A stretch of 32,200 bases of DNA, from positions 1 to 32,200 of the forward strand of contig CAKSZF010000012.1 of the NCBI GenBank assembly GCA_934525405.1. The letters run 5' to 3'. Both the position numbers and the translations under genes were made by a program. The notes below the pieces were generated by a model, which worked only from the letters and a program-made list of their open reading frames with translations, did not search any database and was not told where the DNA came from. This document shows positions 1-6,980 of this stretch, piece by piece; within the stretch, counting starts at the first letter, position 1, and each line of letters starts with the position of its first letter. Origin of the DNA: an uncultured Faecalibacterium sp. (lineage in GTDB: Bacteria; Bacillota; Clostridia; Oscillospirales; Ruminococcaceae).

Positions 1-46
1 TGTGGCAGCACGCGCAGACATCACAGGTCACGCCGATGTTTTCCAT
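1..46 (-). CDS. DUF1540 domain protein, 5' end only
   Basis: Only the first 15 codons lie in the window. They read MENIGVTCDVCACCH and run off the left edge. An AGAGGTG ribosome-binding site lies about 7 nt upstream of the ATG at 46. The spacing Cys8-x2-Cys11-x-Cys13-Cys14 after a short polar start resembles the N-terminus of DUF1540 proteins, which are small Cys-rich and probably metal-binding proteins common in Clostridia. The function of that family is unknown. The call rests on 15 residues and would be settled by the adjoining sequence. Confidence 0.6.
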   Translation of the reverse strand, partial: MENIGVTCDVCACCH

Positions 47-62
47 GCTTATCACCTCTTTG

Positions 63-82
63 TCCATAGGTTGCCCTATGGA
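63..82 (-). other. 8-bp hairpin with GCAA tetraloop before the DUF1540 ORF
   Basis: TCCATAGG and CCTATGGA pair perfectly around four bases. Read on the minus strand the loop is GCAA, a stable GNRA tetraloop. The hairpin ends about 10 nt before the ribosome-binding site of the DUF1540 gene and is not followed by a U-run. It therefore looks more like an mRNA leader structure than a terminator. No further role can be read from the sequence. Confidence 0.45.
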
Positions 83-103
83 GCAAGGATTTATACATCG
101 GTT

Positions 104-472
104 TTATCCGTTTGCCTTTTTGGCTTCCCTCTTGGATTTGAGCGTGACCGCCGCATGCCTGATGGACAATACCGGGTGCATCGGCAGCATACGCGGACCC
201 GCCCAGCGCATGACCGCACGAATTTTCTCCCGCATTTCCGGTTTATAACAATGGACTTTGCAGGCTGAGCAAAAAGTCTTTGTTTCCATAAACGGACACT
301 TTTCAATGCGTGCAAGCGCATAATCGTGCAGTTGCTGGCACTCCGGGCATAAAGTGCCTTTGGGGGTGCCATGCTGTTTGCGGCAGTAGAGCGCGATCAT
401 CTCGCTGACAAGCAGTTTTTCATCTGCACGCTTTTTATCCAAGTTTTTGGGGGCTTGCTGCATCGAATCCAT
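104..472 (-). CDS. YgbA_NO family protein (nitrous oxide-stimulated promoter family)
   Basis: This 122-residue protein carries the Cys-rich core of the family: LCPECQQLHDYA, then a KCPF segment, then FCSACKVHCYKPEMREKIR, followed by a conserved tail with MRWAGPRML. The paired C-x2-C motifs suggest that it binds a metal or an Fe-S cluster. E. coli ygbA belongs to the NsrR nitrosative-stress regulon, and the biochemical function is not established. The start is the ATG at 472, preceded by AGGAGGA. The gene begins inside a smaller upstream ORF in another frame. A strong palindrome (695-718) lies upstream of the pair, and the same core motif precedes the next gene, a flavodoxin, which suggests shared redox, iron or nitric-oxide control. 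Confidence 0.8.
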   Translation of the reverse strand: MDSMQQAPKNLDKKRADEKLLVSEMIALYCRKQHGTPKGTLCPECQQLHDYALARIEKCPFMETKTFCSACKVHCYKPEMREKIRAVMRWAGPRMLPMHPVLSIRHAAVTLKSKREAKKANG

Positions 473-585
473 TCCTCCTGATCGTTCTTACTCTTTTTAC
501 GGGCAGACCGGCGCGCAGCACGGCGCACTGCGCTGCGCAAAAATGCAAAGCCTACCGTAACACCAATCGCAGCAGCCATTTCCAT
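397..585 (-). CDS. Small basic hypothetical protein overlapping the ygbA-like gene
   Basis: This possible 62-residue protein starts MEMAAAIGVTVGFAFLRSAV, a hydrophobic stretch, followed by an Arg/Lys-rich segment (RRAARRSARKKSK). The ATG at 585 has a good AAAGGTGG ribosome-binding site 5 nt upstream. The last 25 or so codons overlap the start of the ygbA-like gene in another frame, and that gene's ribosome-binding site lies inside this ORF. It could be a real small membrane-associated or leader protein that couples translation to the downstream gene. I do not recognise a family. The ribosome-binding site is the main support, and the overlap argues for caution. Confidence 0.4.
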   Translation of the reverse strand: MEMAAAIGVTVGFAFLRSAVRRAARRSARKKSKNDQEEWIRCSKPPKTWIKSVQMKNCLSAR

Positions 586-694
586 ACACACCACCTTTAT
601 CAAAAACGGCAGGAGTTACCGGATCGTTCGTCCGCTTTCCCCTGCCGCAAATTCCATTTTTTACGATATTCTGTGCAAAGGCTGCTGCATTTCT

Positions 695-718
695 AAAAGT
701 TAGCGATATCTAACTTTT
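695..718. promoter_or_regulatory. Perfect 9-bp palindromic operator, AAAAGTTAG-N6-CTAACTTTT
   Basis: AAAAGTTAG at 695-703 is the exact reverse complement of CTAACTTTT at 710-718, with six bases between. It lies about 110 bp upstream of the small ORF and ygbA-like genes, just downstream of a minus-strand TATAGT that could be the -10 box. The core GTTAG-N6-CTAAC recurs exactly at 1315-1330 in front of the flavodoxin gene. That recurrence makes a transcription-factor site likelier than chance. The regulator is unknown. The half-site resembles DtxR/IdeR-type boxes (TTAGGTTAG), but this is inference. Confidence 0.6.
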
Positions 719-803
719 ATTACTATAAAAATACCGAAACACAGCAGTTTATAGTTTAGCGCAGCGAACCATTTTTGTCAAGAGAATGCTCCCCTTGCAA
801 AGC

Positions 804-1226
804 TTACCAAGCAGCCAGATCTGCGCCCAGCTTACGGCAGGCAGCCTGCACGTCATCATCGGGGGTTTCGTTGCAGATGAGACCTTCCTCGCTGAACAGC
901 TGTGCGCCGTCGTCCTGTGCGCGCTGTGCCCAGTCGCGCATCCACTGGCCATCGCCCCAGCCGTAGGAGCCGAACAGTGCAATCTTTTTGCCGTTCAGAG
1001 AGCCTTCCAGTGCAGCAAACATGGGCTCGAACTCGCTCTCTTCCAGCTGCTCTGCACCCATAGCCGGGCAGCCAAAGGCCACCACGTCAAACTCTGCCAG
1101 TTTTGAGGGGGTCATCTCGGCGCAGGGCACGATGGTGCCGTTGGCACCTGCACCCTCGGCGATGCAGTTTGCCATGGTCTCGGTGTTGCCGGTGGCGCTC
1201 CAGAATACGATTGCTACTTTGCTCAT
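804..1226 (-). CDS. Flavodoxin
   Basis: This is a 140-residue short-chain flavodoxin, a cytoplasmic FMN protein that moves low-potential electrons and often replaces ferredoxin when iron is scarce. The FMN-phosphate loop is the N-terminal WSATGNTE (residues 9-16). The later loops FGCPAMGAEQLEE and LFGSYGWGDGQWM surround the isoalloxazine ring. The acidic C-terminal half and the length fit the family. The ATG at 1226 is preceded by AGAGGTAGAG. The gene has its own promoter (TTGACA/TATCCT) and a palindromic operator at the start of the transcript, so it is probably regulated separately from the acyltransferase gene upstream. Confidence 0.93.
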   Translation of the reverse strand: MSKVAIVFWSATGNTETMANCIAEGAGANGTIVPCAEMTPSKLAEFDVVAFGCPAMGAEQLEESEFEPMFAALEGSLNGKKIALFGSYGWGDGQWMRDWAQRAQDDGAQLFSEEGLICNETPDDDVQAACRKLGADLAAW

Positions 1227-1250
1227 AAAACTCTACCTCTTTCTTTGTGT

Positions 1251-1266
1251 AGTTAGTTTTGAATAA
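1251..1266. promoter_or_regulatory. Degenerate copy of the GTTAG-N6-CTAAC motif
   Basis: The bases GTTAGTTTTGAATAAC have the same 16-base length as the sites at 699-714 and 1315-1330 and keep GTTA/TAAC at the ends. The copy lies 25-40 nt upstream of the flavodoxin ATG. It may be a weaker second operator, but with one mismatched arm base it could be chance. Confidence 0.3.
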
Positions 1267-1280
1267 CTTCATGTTCTGTA

Positions 1281-1310
1281 AAAATGCGTCCGTGTTTCAT
1301 GACGCATTTT
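1281..1310 (-). terminator. Perfect 10-bp hairpin in the flavodoxin leader
   Basis: AAAATGCGTC and GACGCATTTT pair without mismatch around a 10-nt loop. On the minus strand the 3' arm runs into five T residues, as in an intrinsic terminator. It lies after the predicted flavodoxin start site and before the gene. It either ends the upstream acyltransferase transcript or acts as a leader terminator (attenuator) for flavodoxin. Confidence 0.5.
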
Positions 1311-1314
1311 CGTA

Positions 1315-1330
1315 GTTAGTATTTTCTAAC
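1315..1330. promoter_or_regulatory. GTTAG-N6-CTAAC operator of the flavodoxin gene
   Basis: GTTAG and CTAAC are separated by six bases, the same core and spacing as the palindrome before the ygbA-like gene. It begins immediately downstream of the predicted -10 box (1338-1343), covering the likely transcription start, where a bound repressor would block initiation. Confidence 0.55.
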
Positions 1331-1337
1331 CATCAAC

Positions 1338-1367
1338 AGGATACCACAGGTTTGCCCTGCTTGTCAA
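1338..1367 (-). promoter_or_regulatory. Flavodoxin promoter
   Basis: On the minus strand TTGACA (1362-1367) is followed after 18 nt by TATCCT (1338-1343). The -35 box is a consensus match. The start site would fall near 1331, at the edge of the palindromic operator. Confidence 0.6.
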
Positions 1368-1433
1368 GGCATTGGCGCAATGTTTGCATGATGCAACAAT
1401 CCTGCCTTTTCTAAAGCGCACAAAGGGGGGATT

Positions 1434-2189
1434 TCAGCTGCCCAATACGCGGAATGCCACCAGCAACACCCCGTAGATGACCGGCTGGTGCAGCAGATAC
1501 AGCAGCAGCGAGTGCCGCCCAAGCCAGCCCAGCGGCGGGCAGACCGAGCGGCGCAAAGGCTCCATGCGCTGCCGCCCTACAACACCGTAGAGAAAGTACC
1601 CCGCCCAGAACAGAAACAGCCACGGCAGAAGGGCGAAATAATCCGTAGAATAGAACCACCACGGATAAAAGCCAAAGTACGCTGTAACGTAGTTTGCATA
1701 CAGTGTCCGCGGCAGCCAAAGGCGCAGGCTGCCAAAGCCCAGATAGCCTGCCGAAACATTGCGGGTCAGGGCAAACAGCACTGCCGAGACGGCAAGCCCT
1801 GCCGCCGGGGGAATGCGCTGCAGCGGCTTTTCCAGCAGACCTGTCAGCAGCATAGCGCTGCCCAGTAAAGTCAGCACACCAAAAACGACCCTGTCCTCCG
1901 GCATAAAAAGCAGCGTGACCGCTGTGACCAGCGCCCCTGCCCCGAACACCTGTGCGCCCCGGCGCAGGGTATGATGCCCCAGCTGCACGCAGAAGCCGGA
2001 CAGCAGAATGAACATCCAGCAGATGCTCTGCTGCCACAGATGCCCGGGCAAACCATAATACCAGTCGGCCTGAATGCCGAACAGATTGACCAGATCCCAG
2101 CAGCCGTGATAGAGCATCATACTGACTAGATCCAGCCCGCGCAGTTCGTCCAGAAGGGCGTAGCGGCCAGAAGTATTACTGCACTTCAC
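1434..2189 (-). CDS. DUF1624 / heparan-alpha-glucosaminide N-acetyltransferase-like membrane protein
   Basis: This multi-pass membrane protein opens with RYALLDELRGLDLVSMMLYHGCWD, the signature of the HGSNAT catalytic-domain family (DUF1624). Family members are thought to move acyl groups across the membrane. The His in MLYHGCWD lies in the conserved segment. A series of hydrophobic helices follows, ending with SLLLYLLHQPVIYGVLL, a typical acyltransferase-like last pair. The actual substrate is unknown. I prefer the GTG start at 2189 because AAGGAAGG lies 8 nt upstream. An in-frame ATG at 2213 has no ribosome-binding site but lies 4 nt after the stop of the U32 gene, so coupled initiation there is possible. 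It is the last gene of the long minus-strand run. Confidence 0.8.
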   Translation of the reverse strand: MKCSNTSGRYALLDELRGLDLVSMMLYHGCWDLVNLFGIQADWYYGLPGHLWQQSICWMFILLSGFCVQLGHHTLRRGAQVFGAGALVTAVTLLFMPEDRVVFGVLTLLGSAMLLTGLLEKPLQRIPPAAGLAVSAVLFALTRNVSAGYLGFGSLRLWLPRTLYANYVTAYFGFYPWWFYSTDYFALLPWLFLFWAGYFLYGVVGRQRMEPLRRSVCPPLGWLGRHSLLLYLLHQPVIYGVLLVAFRVLGS

Positions 2190-2217
2190 GGCGTTTTCCT
2201 TCCTTTTTGTCATGCTG

Positions 2218-3441
2218 TTACACTGTTTTCCGGCGCAGCAGGCTCATGGGCGGCAGCTCCGGGGTGGGCATGGTGTATTTTTCCATGGCGTGAGGAGTGC
2301 TTTCCACCCGCTCCCCTGCTTCGTTTTCGATCCATTCCGGGGTAAGCGGGATGCTGCGTCCGTCCGGGCACAGCGCCTCCAGCGTATCCCCAAGGCTCCA
2401 TTTGCCGCGCTGCTGACAGTGGGCGATGCCGTTTTCCCAGCTGTCCACCGTGCCCACGAATTCCCACTCGCGGATGTAGGTAGCGCTGTCGGTGGCCTGC
2501 TTAGCCTGCTCGCGGCCAAAATAGAAGCCGGGAGAATAGTGACGGTGGCTGGTGCGGGTAAGCTCTGCGTACACCTCCGGCGGCAGTTCAAAGTTATCGT
2601 TTGCCGGGTCAGCCAGATGAGCGTCCAGCGCCTTGCGGTAGGCGGCGGTGACGCTGGCAACATAGTAGAAGGTCTTGGCGCGGCCTTCGATTTTCAGACT
2701 ATCCACGCCCGCCTTGCAGATCAGGTCGATGAAGGGTGCGGTGCACAGATCGTTGGCGTTAAGGATGTAGCTGCCGTTCTCGTTTTCGCCGATCTCGTAC
2801 AGCTGGCCGGGGCGGGTCTCCTCGCTCAGGTAGTACTTCCAGCGGCAGGGCTGGGCGCACTGGCCGCGGTTGGCATCGCGCCCTGCCATGTAGTTGGACA
2901 GCAGGCATCGGCCGGACACGCTCATGCACATCGCACCGTGCACAAAGGCTTCGATTTCAAGCTCCGGCGGGGTCTTATCGCGCAGGATGGCGATATCCTG
3001 TAAGGTCATCTCCCGGGCCAGCACCACCCGCTTTGCGCCCATTTTGTAGGCGGCGCGGGCGGCTGCCCAGTTGGTGATGCCGGTCTGGGTGGAAAGATGC
3101 ACGTCGATATCCGGGGCAAAGGTCTTGCAGGCATCCAGCACACCGAGGTCTGCTACAATAAAGGCATCCACACCGGCTTTGGCGGCTTCCTTGATGGCCT
3201 CCGGCAGGCGGTCGGCTTCCTCGTTGGTGGGCAGGGTATTCATGGTCAGGTAGACCTTGCGGCCACGGGCATGGGCGTAGATGACGCTTTCCGTCAGCTG
3301 CTCCAGGGTAAAATTGGCCGGGGCTGAGCGCATACCAAACTCCGGCAGGCCACAGTAAACGGCATCGGCACCGTAGTTGATGGCATAACGCAGACGTTCC
3401 GCATCGCCCGCCGGGGCAAGCAGTTCCGGGATCTGTAACAT
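2218..3441 (-). CDS. Peptidase U32 family protein, TrhP-like tRNA hydroxylation enzyme
   Basis: This 407-residue protein has the U32 signature EAFVHGAMCMSVSGRCLLSN (residues 164-183) followed by GQCAQPCRW. Cys172, Cys179, Cys195 and Cys199 probably bind an Fe-S cluster. The N-terminal half is a TIM-barrel-like domain starting LLAPAGDAERLRYAINYGADAVYCG. Despite the old peptidase name, characterised relatives (TrhP/YrrO, RlhA) hydroxylate tRNA U34 or a 23S rRNA cytidine, using prephenate-dependent chemistry. The length and C-terminal domain fit TrhP best. The ATG at 3441 is preceded by AGAGAGGAAAC. It is co-directional with mltG, with an 81-nt gap that contains a hairpin. Confidence 0.88.
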   Translation of the reverse strand: MLQIPELLAPAGDAERLRYAINYGADAVYCGLPEFGMRSAPANFTLEQLTESVIYAHARGRKVYLTMNTLPTNEEADRLPEAIKEAAKAGVDAFIVADLGVLDACKTFAPDIDVHLSTQTGITNWAAARAAYKMGAKRVVLAREMTLQDIAILRDKTPPELEIEAFVHGAMCMSVSGRCLLSNYMAGRDANRGQCAQPCRWKYYLSEETRPGQLYEIGENENGSYILNANDLCTAPFIDLICKAGVDSLKIEGRAKTFYYVASVTAAYRKALDAHLADPANDNFELPPEVYAELTRTSHRHYSPGFYFGREQAKQATDSATYIREWEFVGTVDSWENGIAHCQQRGKWSLGDTLEALCPDGRSIPLTPEWIENEAGERVESTPHAMEKYTMPTPELPPMSLLRRKTV

Positions 3442-3485
3442 TTGTAGTTTCCTCTCTTATGTATCACAGGTTTTAGCTGGAAATG

Positions 3486-3517
3486 GGCCGCTGCACCGTG
3501 TTTTTTGTGCAGCGGCC
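3486..3517 (-). terminator. 11-bp hairpin between mltG and the U32 gene
   Basis: GGCCGCTGCAC and GTGCAGCGGCC pair perfectly around a 10-nt loop, 6 nt after the mltG stop codon. On the minus strand the U-run after the stem is weak (CATTTCC), so it may be a partial terminator or a 3'-end stabiliser inside the operon. Confidence 0.5.
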
Positions 3518-3522
3518 TTTCC

Positions 3523-4665
3523 TCAGTTTTTCAGGCTTTTGTTCACAGCTGCGACAGTTTTGCAGTTGGCATTGTGCTCTGCCAGCGTGTGGGCGTAGTA
3601 GTAGTTGCCTTTGAGGTCGGTCACAAAGAAATAAGCGTCCTTGGCGTCCTCATCGGGCTGCGGCTCCAGCGCCGCCTTGATGGCGGCAAGGCCGGGGTTT
3701 GAGATAGGGCCAGCGGGCAGGCCGGTGCAGCTGTAAGTGTCGTAGGCCGCAAGGATATTTTCCGGGATATCGTCCCAGCCGCCGTAGTAGGGCGCGACCC
3801 AGTTCCAAAGATAGTTATTGTCGGCATCGCTCTGGATATGGCTGGAGGTGTTGCTTTGCAGCCGGGGGTAGGGCGAGTCCTCTGCCAGACGGTTGCGGAA
3901 CACCTGCGCCACGTTGGAGTCCTGACTGTTGCCCGCTTCCTCCTGCACAAAGGAGGCAAGGGTGACCAGTTCCGGCAGGGTCATGTCCTGCTTTTTGAGC
4001 GCTGCGTACATTTCCTTGGTAAATTGTGCATCGAACTGGGCGTAGAAGGTGGCCACATAGTTGTGCACCGTATCGCCCTTCAAAAAATCGTAGGTCTCCG
4101 GGAAAAGATAGCCCTCGCACTTCATAAAGCGGTTCGGGGCATCCTTATCCTCCGGGACATACTGCCAGAAGGTATATGCGCTGAAATCGCCCTCGTTGGC
4201 TTCCTTCAGAAACTCCTCGGCGGTGCACAGACCGGCGGCTTCCATCTTCTGGGCAATGGCAATGGCCGTTGTGCCCTCCGGGATGGTCACACGCACCGTT
4301 TCTGCCTTGGCGTACTGGGAAAGGGTGGCAATGATCGCGTCGTAGGAAATTGCACTGGTCTGCAAGACAAAATTGCCGTACTGCAGCTTTGCGGCAGCGC
4401 CCTTTTCCCCCACATACCAGCGGAACAGGTAGGCAGAGCGGATGACGCCCGCCTCCTTCAGCTTGTTGGCAATAGCCGCCACGCCGCTGCCCTGCGGGAT
4501 GCTTACGGTCACCTCTGTGCTGCCGGGTGCACCATTGCCGTGGATCTCATTGTAGGCAAACCGCACCGCTGCGCCCGCTGCCAGAAGGAGCAGAAGAAGC
4601 ACCACCAGCAGAATTTTGCCTGCGCCGCCCTTTTTGCGGGCTGCGTGTGTATCGTTGTGTGCCAT
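3523..4665 (-). CDS. mltG: Endolytic murein transglycosylase MltG
   Basis: This is a 380-residue YceG/MltG family protein, which cuts nascent glycan strands near their reducing end and so limits chain length at the membrane. A short basic N-terminus (ARKKGGAGK) precedes one transmembrane helix (about residues 18-36). A LysM-like domain follows (VTVSIPQGSGVAAIANKLKE, then VRVTIPEGTTAIAIAQKME). The catalytic domain contains EGYLFPETYDF, LASFVQEEAGN (the catalytic Glu segment), RLQSNTSSHI and GLPAGPISNPG. Position 241 is Gln where many homologues have Glu, with Glu242 and Glu243 next to it. I could not tell by eye which one aligns with the catalytic residue. The ATG at 4665 is chosen because GGAAGG lies 5 nt upstream. 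Confidence 0.92.
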   Translation of the reverse strand: MAHNDTHAARKKGGAGKILLVVLLLLLLAAGAAVRFAYNEIHGNGAPGSTEVTVSIPQGSGVAAIANKLKEAGVIRSAYLFRWYVGEKGAAAKLQYGNFVLQTSAISYDAIIATLSQYAKAETVRVTIPEGTTAIAIAQKMEAAGLCTAEEFLKEANEGDFSAYTFWQYVPEDKDAPNRFMKCEGYLFPETYDFLKGDTVHNYVATFYAQFDAQFTKEMYAALKKQDMTLPELVTLASFVQEEAGNSQDSNVAQVFRNRLAEDSPYPRLQSNTSSHIQSDADNNYLWNWVAPYYGGWDDIPENILAAYDTYSCTGLPAGPISNPGLAAIKAALEPQPDEDAKDAYFFVTDLKGNYYYAHTLAEHNANCKTVAAVNKSLKN

Positions 4666-4680
4666 ACGCACCTTCCTTTT

Positions 4681-5493
4681 TTAGTTTTCCAGCATCAGAC
4701 GCAAATAGCTTTCGCTTACGTCAAAAGGCTCTGCATCAAAGCGGATCATGCCGTATTCCTGCCGGGTACCCTCGCCCAAAAACAGCGGCTGAGCAGCACC
4801 TACCGTGATGACCGCCTTTTCCACGATGACTTCCTTCTCGCGGGCGGCTTCCATCAGGATCTCGGCGGCGCGGTCGCTGTCGGCCATCATCTCCACAAAA
4901 TACAGGGTATCCTCCTTGCGGAAATAGATGCCGTAGCCATGCTCGTTAGACACGATGGTAGCGCCCCGGGCGTACAGCTCCTGCAGCACCACCGCCATAC
5001 GCTCCGGGCTCAGCTGCACGGTATCCTTCCAGAAGTACTCTCGCAGCTCACACAGCTTTTTGGCCGTCACGCTGTCAAATTCCGCTTGGCTCCACAGGTT
5101 GCGGCTCACCTCGCGGGGCAGGCAGCGCAAGGCAAAGGCCTGTGCAAAGCCTTTATCCTGCAGCAGAGCGGCCTGTGCTGCGTCTGCCGGGACTGCCACG
5201 GTAAAGCCTGCGCCCCGCAGCTTTTGCTGGGCGCACAGGGTATCCAGCAGACCTGCCAGCAGCAGACTGCCCTCGCCGCACAGGCACAGGTAATTGCCCG
5301 TGCGCCCCTGCAGGGTGACCGGCACAGCCAGCGCAGCCGCCACGATGGTGTCGTTTTCATCGGCTACATAAATGTTCTGCATACCGGCAAAGCGTTCCAG
5401 TACCATTTTTGCAAAATCTTCGGTATCATGATGCTGGCTCTGCCACAAAGCCAGCACTGCCGCCTCGTCGGACGGCTGCATCAGACGATACAT
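4681..5493 (-). CDS. GNAT family N-acetyltransferase (hypothetical)
   Basis: This 270-residue cytoplasmic protein starts MYRLMQPSDEAAVLALWQ, the usual opening of a GNAT domain. The central stretch (IYVADENDTIVAAALAVPV, then YLCLCGEGSLLLAGLLDTL) fits the acetyl-CoA-binding fold only loosely. Residues 150-270 may form a second, GNAT-like half. No substrate can be assigned. An in-frame TGA just upstream fixes the start at or after 5493. The AGAGGGGG ribosome-binding site lies about 11 nt away, rather far. It sits between tmk and mltG and is probably co-transcribed with them. Confidence 0.65.
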   Translation of the reverse strand: MYRLMQPSDEAAVLALWQSQHHDTEDFAKMVLERFAGMQNIYVADENDTIVAAALAVPVTLQGRTGNYLCLCGEGSLLLAGLLDTLCAQQKLRGAGFTVAVPADAAQAALLQDKGFAQAFALRCLPREVSRNLWSQAEFDSVTAKKLCELREYFWKDTVQLSPERMAVVLQELYARGATIVSNEHGYGIYFRKEDTLYFVEMMADSDRAAEILMEAAREKEVIVEKAVITVGAAQPLFLGEGTRQEYGMIRFDAEPFDVSESYLRLMLEN

Positions 5494-5528
5494 CGTTCAG
5501 GATGCCCCCTCTTATCATATTTTATCAT

Positions 5529-6200
5529 TCAGTCCAGCGTTTTCCGGGCAAGCTGCTGCACCTCTTGCTGGATCTCTTCAATGCTCCGCATGACGTCCCC
5601 GCTGGTGCAGTGCACGGTGTCCCAGCCCAGATGCCGGGCGCAGAACTCGGCAGCGGCGCGGCTGCGCGCCAGATAGGCGGTATCCTTTTCGTGCACGTCC
5701 TTTTTGCTCTCGTCGCCGTGGTAGCGCTGGGTCATCAGCCGCTGGCTGACCGCCGGGTCTACCTGTAAATAGATGACCCTGTCCGGTGCGGGCAGACCCA
5801 GCAGACGGAACTCGTAATCAAACAGCCAGCGCAGATATTCTTCCCACTGCTCCTGCGGCAGTTTCGAGCACTGGTGCACTGCGTTGGAGGTGGTGTACCG
5901 GTCGGCGATAATCACACCGCCCTGCTCATAAAAGCTGCCCCAACTGGTTTTATAGCTGGCATAGCGGTCCACCGCGTAAAAGCTGGAGGCCGCGTAGGCG
6001 TTTACATCGTCCGGGTGCTGGCCGAACTGCCCCGCCAGATACATCTTGACCAGTGCGCTGGAATCGCTGGCATAATCCGGGAAGGTGATCTTCTGCACCG
6101 GCACACCCTGCGTGGCAAGATGCTCTGCCAACAGCTTTGCCTGTGTAGCCTTGCCGCTGCCGTCCAACCCTTCCAGCACGATCAGTTTGCCCTTGCTCAT
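5529..6200 (-). CDS. tmk: Thymidylate kinase
   Basis: This 223-residue dTMP kinase makes dTDP from dTMP for DNA synthesis. The P-loop is EGLDGSGKATQ (residues 10-20), FPDY follows near residue 40, and the DRY motif lies in GGVIIADRYTTSNAVHQ. The Arg/Lys-rich lid segment is near YHGDESKKDVHEKD. Ala18 stands where many relatives have Thr or Ser. The start codon overlaps the end of thyX by 4 nt, which indicates translational coupling. This pairs the enzyme that makes dTMP with the one that phosphorylates it. Confidence 0.93.
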   Translation of the reverse strand: MSKGKLIVLEGLDGSGKATQAKLLAEHLATQGVPVQKITFPDYASDSSALVKMYLAGQFGQHPDDVNAYAASSFYAVDRYASYKTSWGSFYEQGGVIIADRYTTSNAVHQCSKLPQEQWEEYLRWLFDYEFRLLGLPAPDRVIYLQVDPAVSQRLMTQRYHGDESKKDVHEKDTAYLARSRAAAEFCARHLGWDTVHCTSGDVMRSIEEIQQEVQQLARKTLD

Positions 6201-6976
6201 ACGGCGGCACCTTCCTTGATAGCGGCATATTTTGCGCGCACCTCAGCGGTCTTACCGCAGCACATTTTGCCCTCCGGGCAGGGGCCGCACAGGCAGGCAG
6301 GGCCGGCCTTGGCAAAGATATGGGGTGCCACCGGGTATACCAGCGCGAACATTTTTTCGGCCAGTTCCCGGATCTCCCACTGGGCACGGTTGCAGCAGCG
6401 CAGCTGGAAGAAGTTCATCAGGCTGCGGGCGTTCATAGTGACCACCATTTTGGTCTCGCAGGCGTTGGGCAGCACAAAGCGGGCGTCCTCGTTGGCCTGC
6501 TTGGAAGCCTTGGCGCGCGCCTGCTTTTCCGGCATTCCCTCAGCCATCAGGCGGGCGGTGTGCCCCTCCTCCAGCTTGTGGGCAAGGTCGAGGTAACGCC
6601 GGGCGTCCTCCTCCATGCTGGCAAGGAAGGCAGCCTTTGCTTCCGGGATGGCTTCGATCTCCGGGGGCGTCACATAGCGGAAATCATCCAGACGCACATA
6701 GCGCTGGCTCTGCACGCTGAAGGACGCGATGCGGTGCCGGGTGATCTGGGCAAGCAGGGTGCGGCTGACCCCCTCGATGCCAAAAGTAAAGCTGGCGTGC
6801 TCGATGGGGCTTGCATGTCCAAGGTCACTGAGCATGGTCAGGAATTTTGCAGTTTTTTCCTCGTCCAGCCCGTCCAGAAGGTCGGTGATGTGGGCATCGG
6901 AGTAGCAGAGCTTTGCAGCAGCAGCCACCACCTTTTCCGGTTCCGGGGTGTGGGCGATCAAGCGAACAGTCATCAT
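6197..6976 (-). CDS. thyX: FAD-dependent thymidylate synthase ThyX
   Basis: This 259-residue flavin-dependent enzyme makes dTMP from dUMP using methylene-tetrahydrofolate and reduced FAD. The signature RHRX7S is complete (Arg80, His81, Arg82 ... Ser90, in TRHRIASFSVQSQRYVRL). The C-terminus carries CLCGPCPEGKMCCGK (Cys228, 230, 233, 239, 240), a Cys-rich tail that I recall in similar form in other clostridial ThyX proteins and that may bind metal. The gene starts 4 nt after the pcrA stop codon and overlaps tmk by 4 nt. Two ATG codons are adjacent, so the start could be one codon later. Confidence 0.95.
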   Translation of the reverse strand: MMTVRLIAHTPEPEKVVAAAAKLCYSDAHITDLLDGLDEEKTAKFLTMLSDLGHASPIEHASFTFGIEGVSRTLLAQITRHRIASFSVQSQRYVRLDDFRYVTPPEIEAIPEAKAAFLASMEEDARRYLDLAHKLEEGHTARLMAEGMPEKQARAKASKQANEDARFVLPNACETKMVVTMNARSLMNFFQLRCCNRAQWEIRELAEKMFALVYPVAPHIFAKAGPACLCGPCPEGKMCCGKTAEVRAKYAAIKEGAAV

Positions 6977-6980
6977 AGGG

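Noticed and set aside
3838..5676. Very long plus-strand open frame (612 codons) opposite mltG, GNAT and tmk
   Set aside because: It is the antisense of three well-supported genes. Its length comes from their codon bias, and it has no domain or ribosome-binding site.
6200..6300. Cys-rich tail of ThyX as a novel domain
   Set aside because: From memory, similar C-terminal Cys-Pro-Glu-Gly segments occur in other clostridial ThyX proteins, so it was noted in the annotation only.
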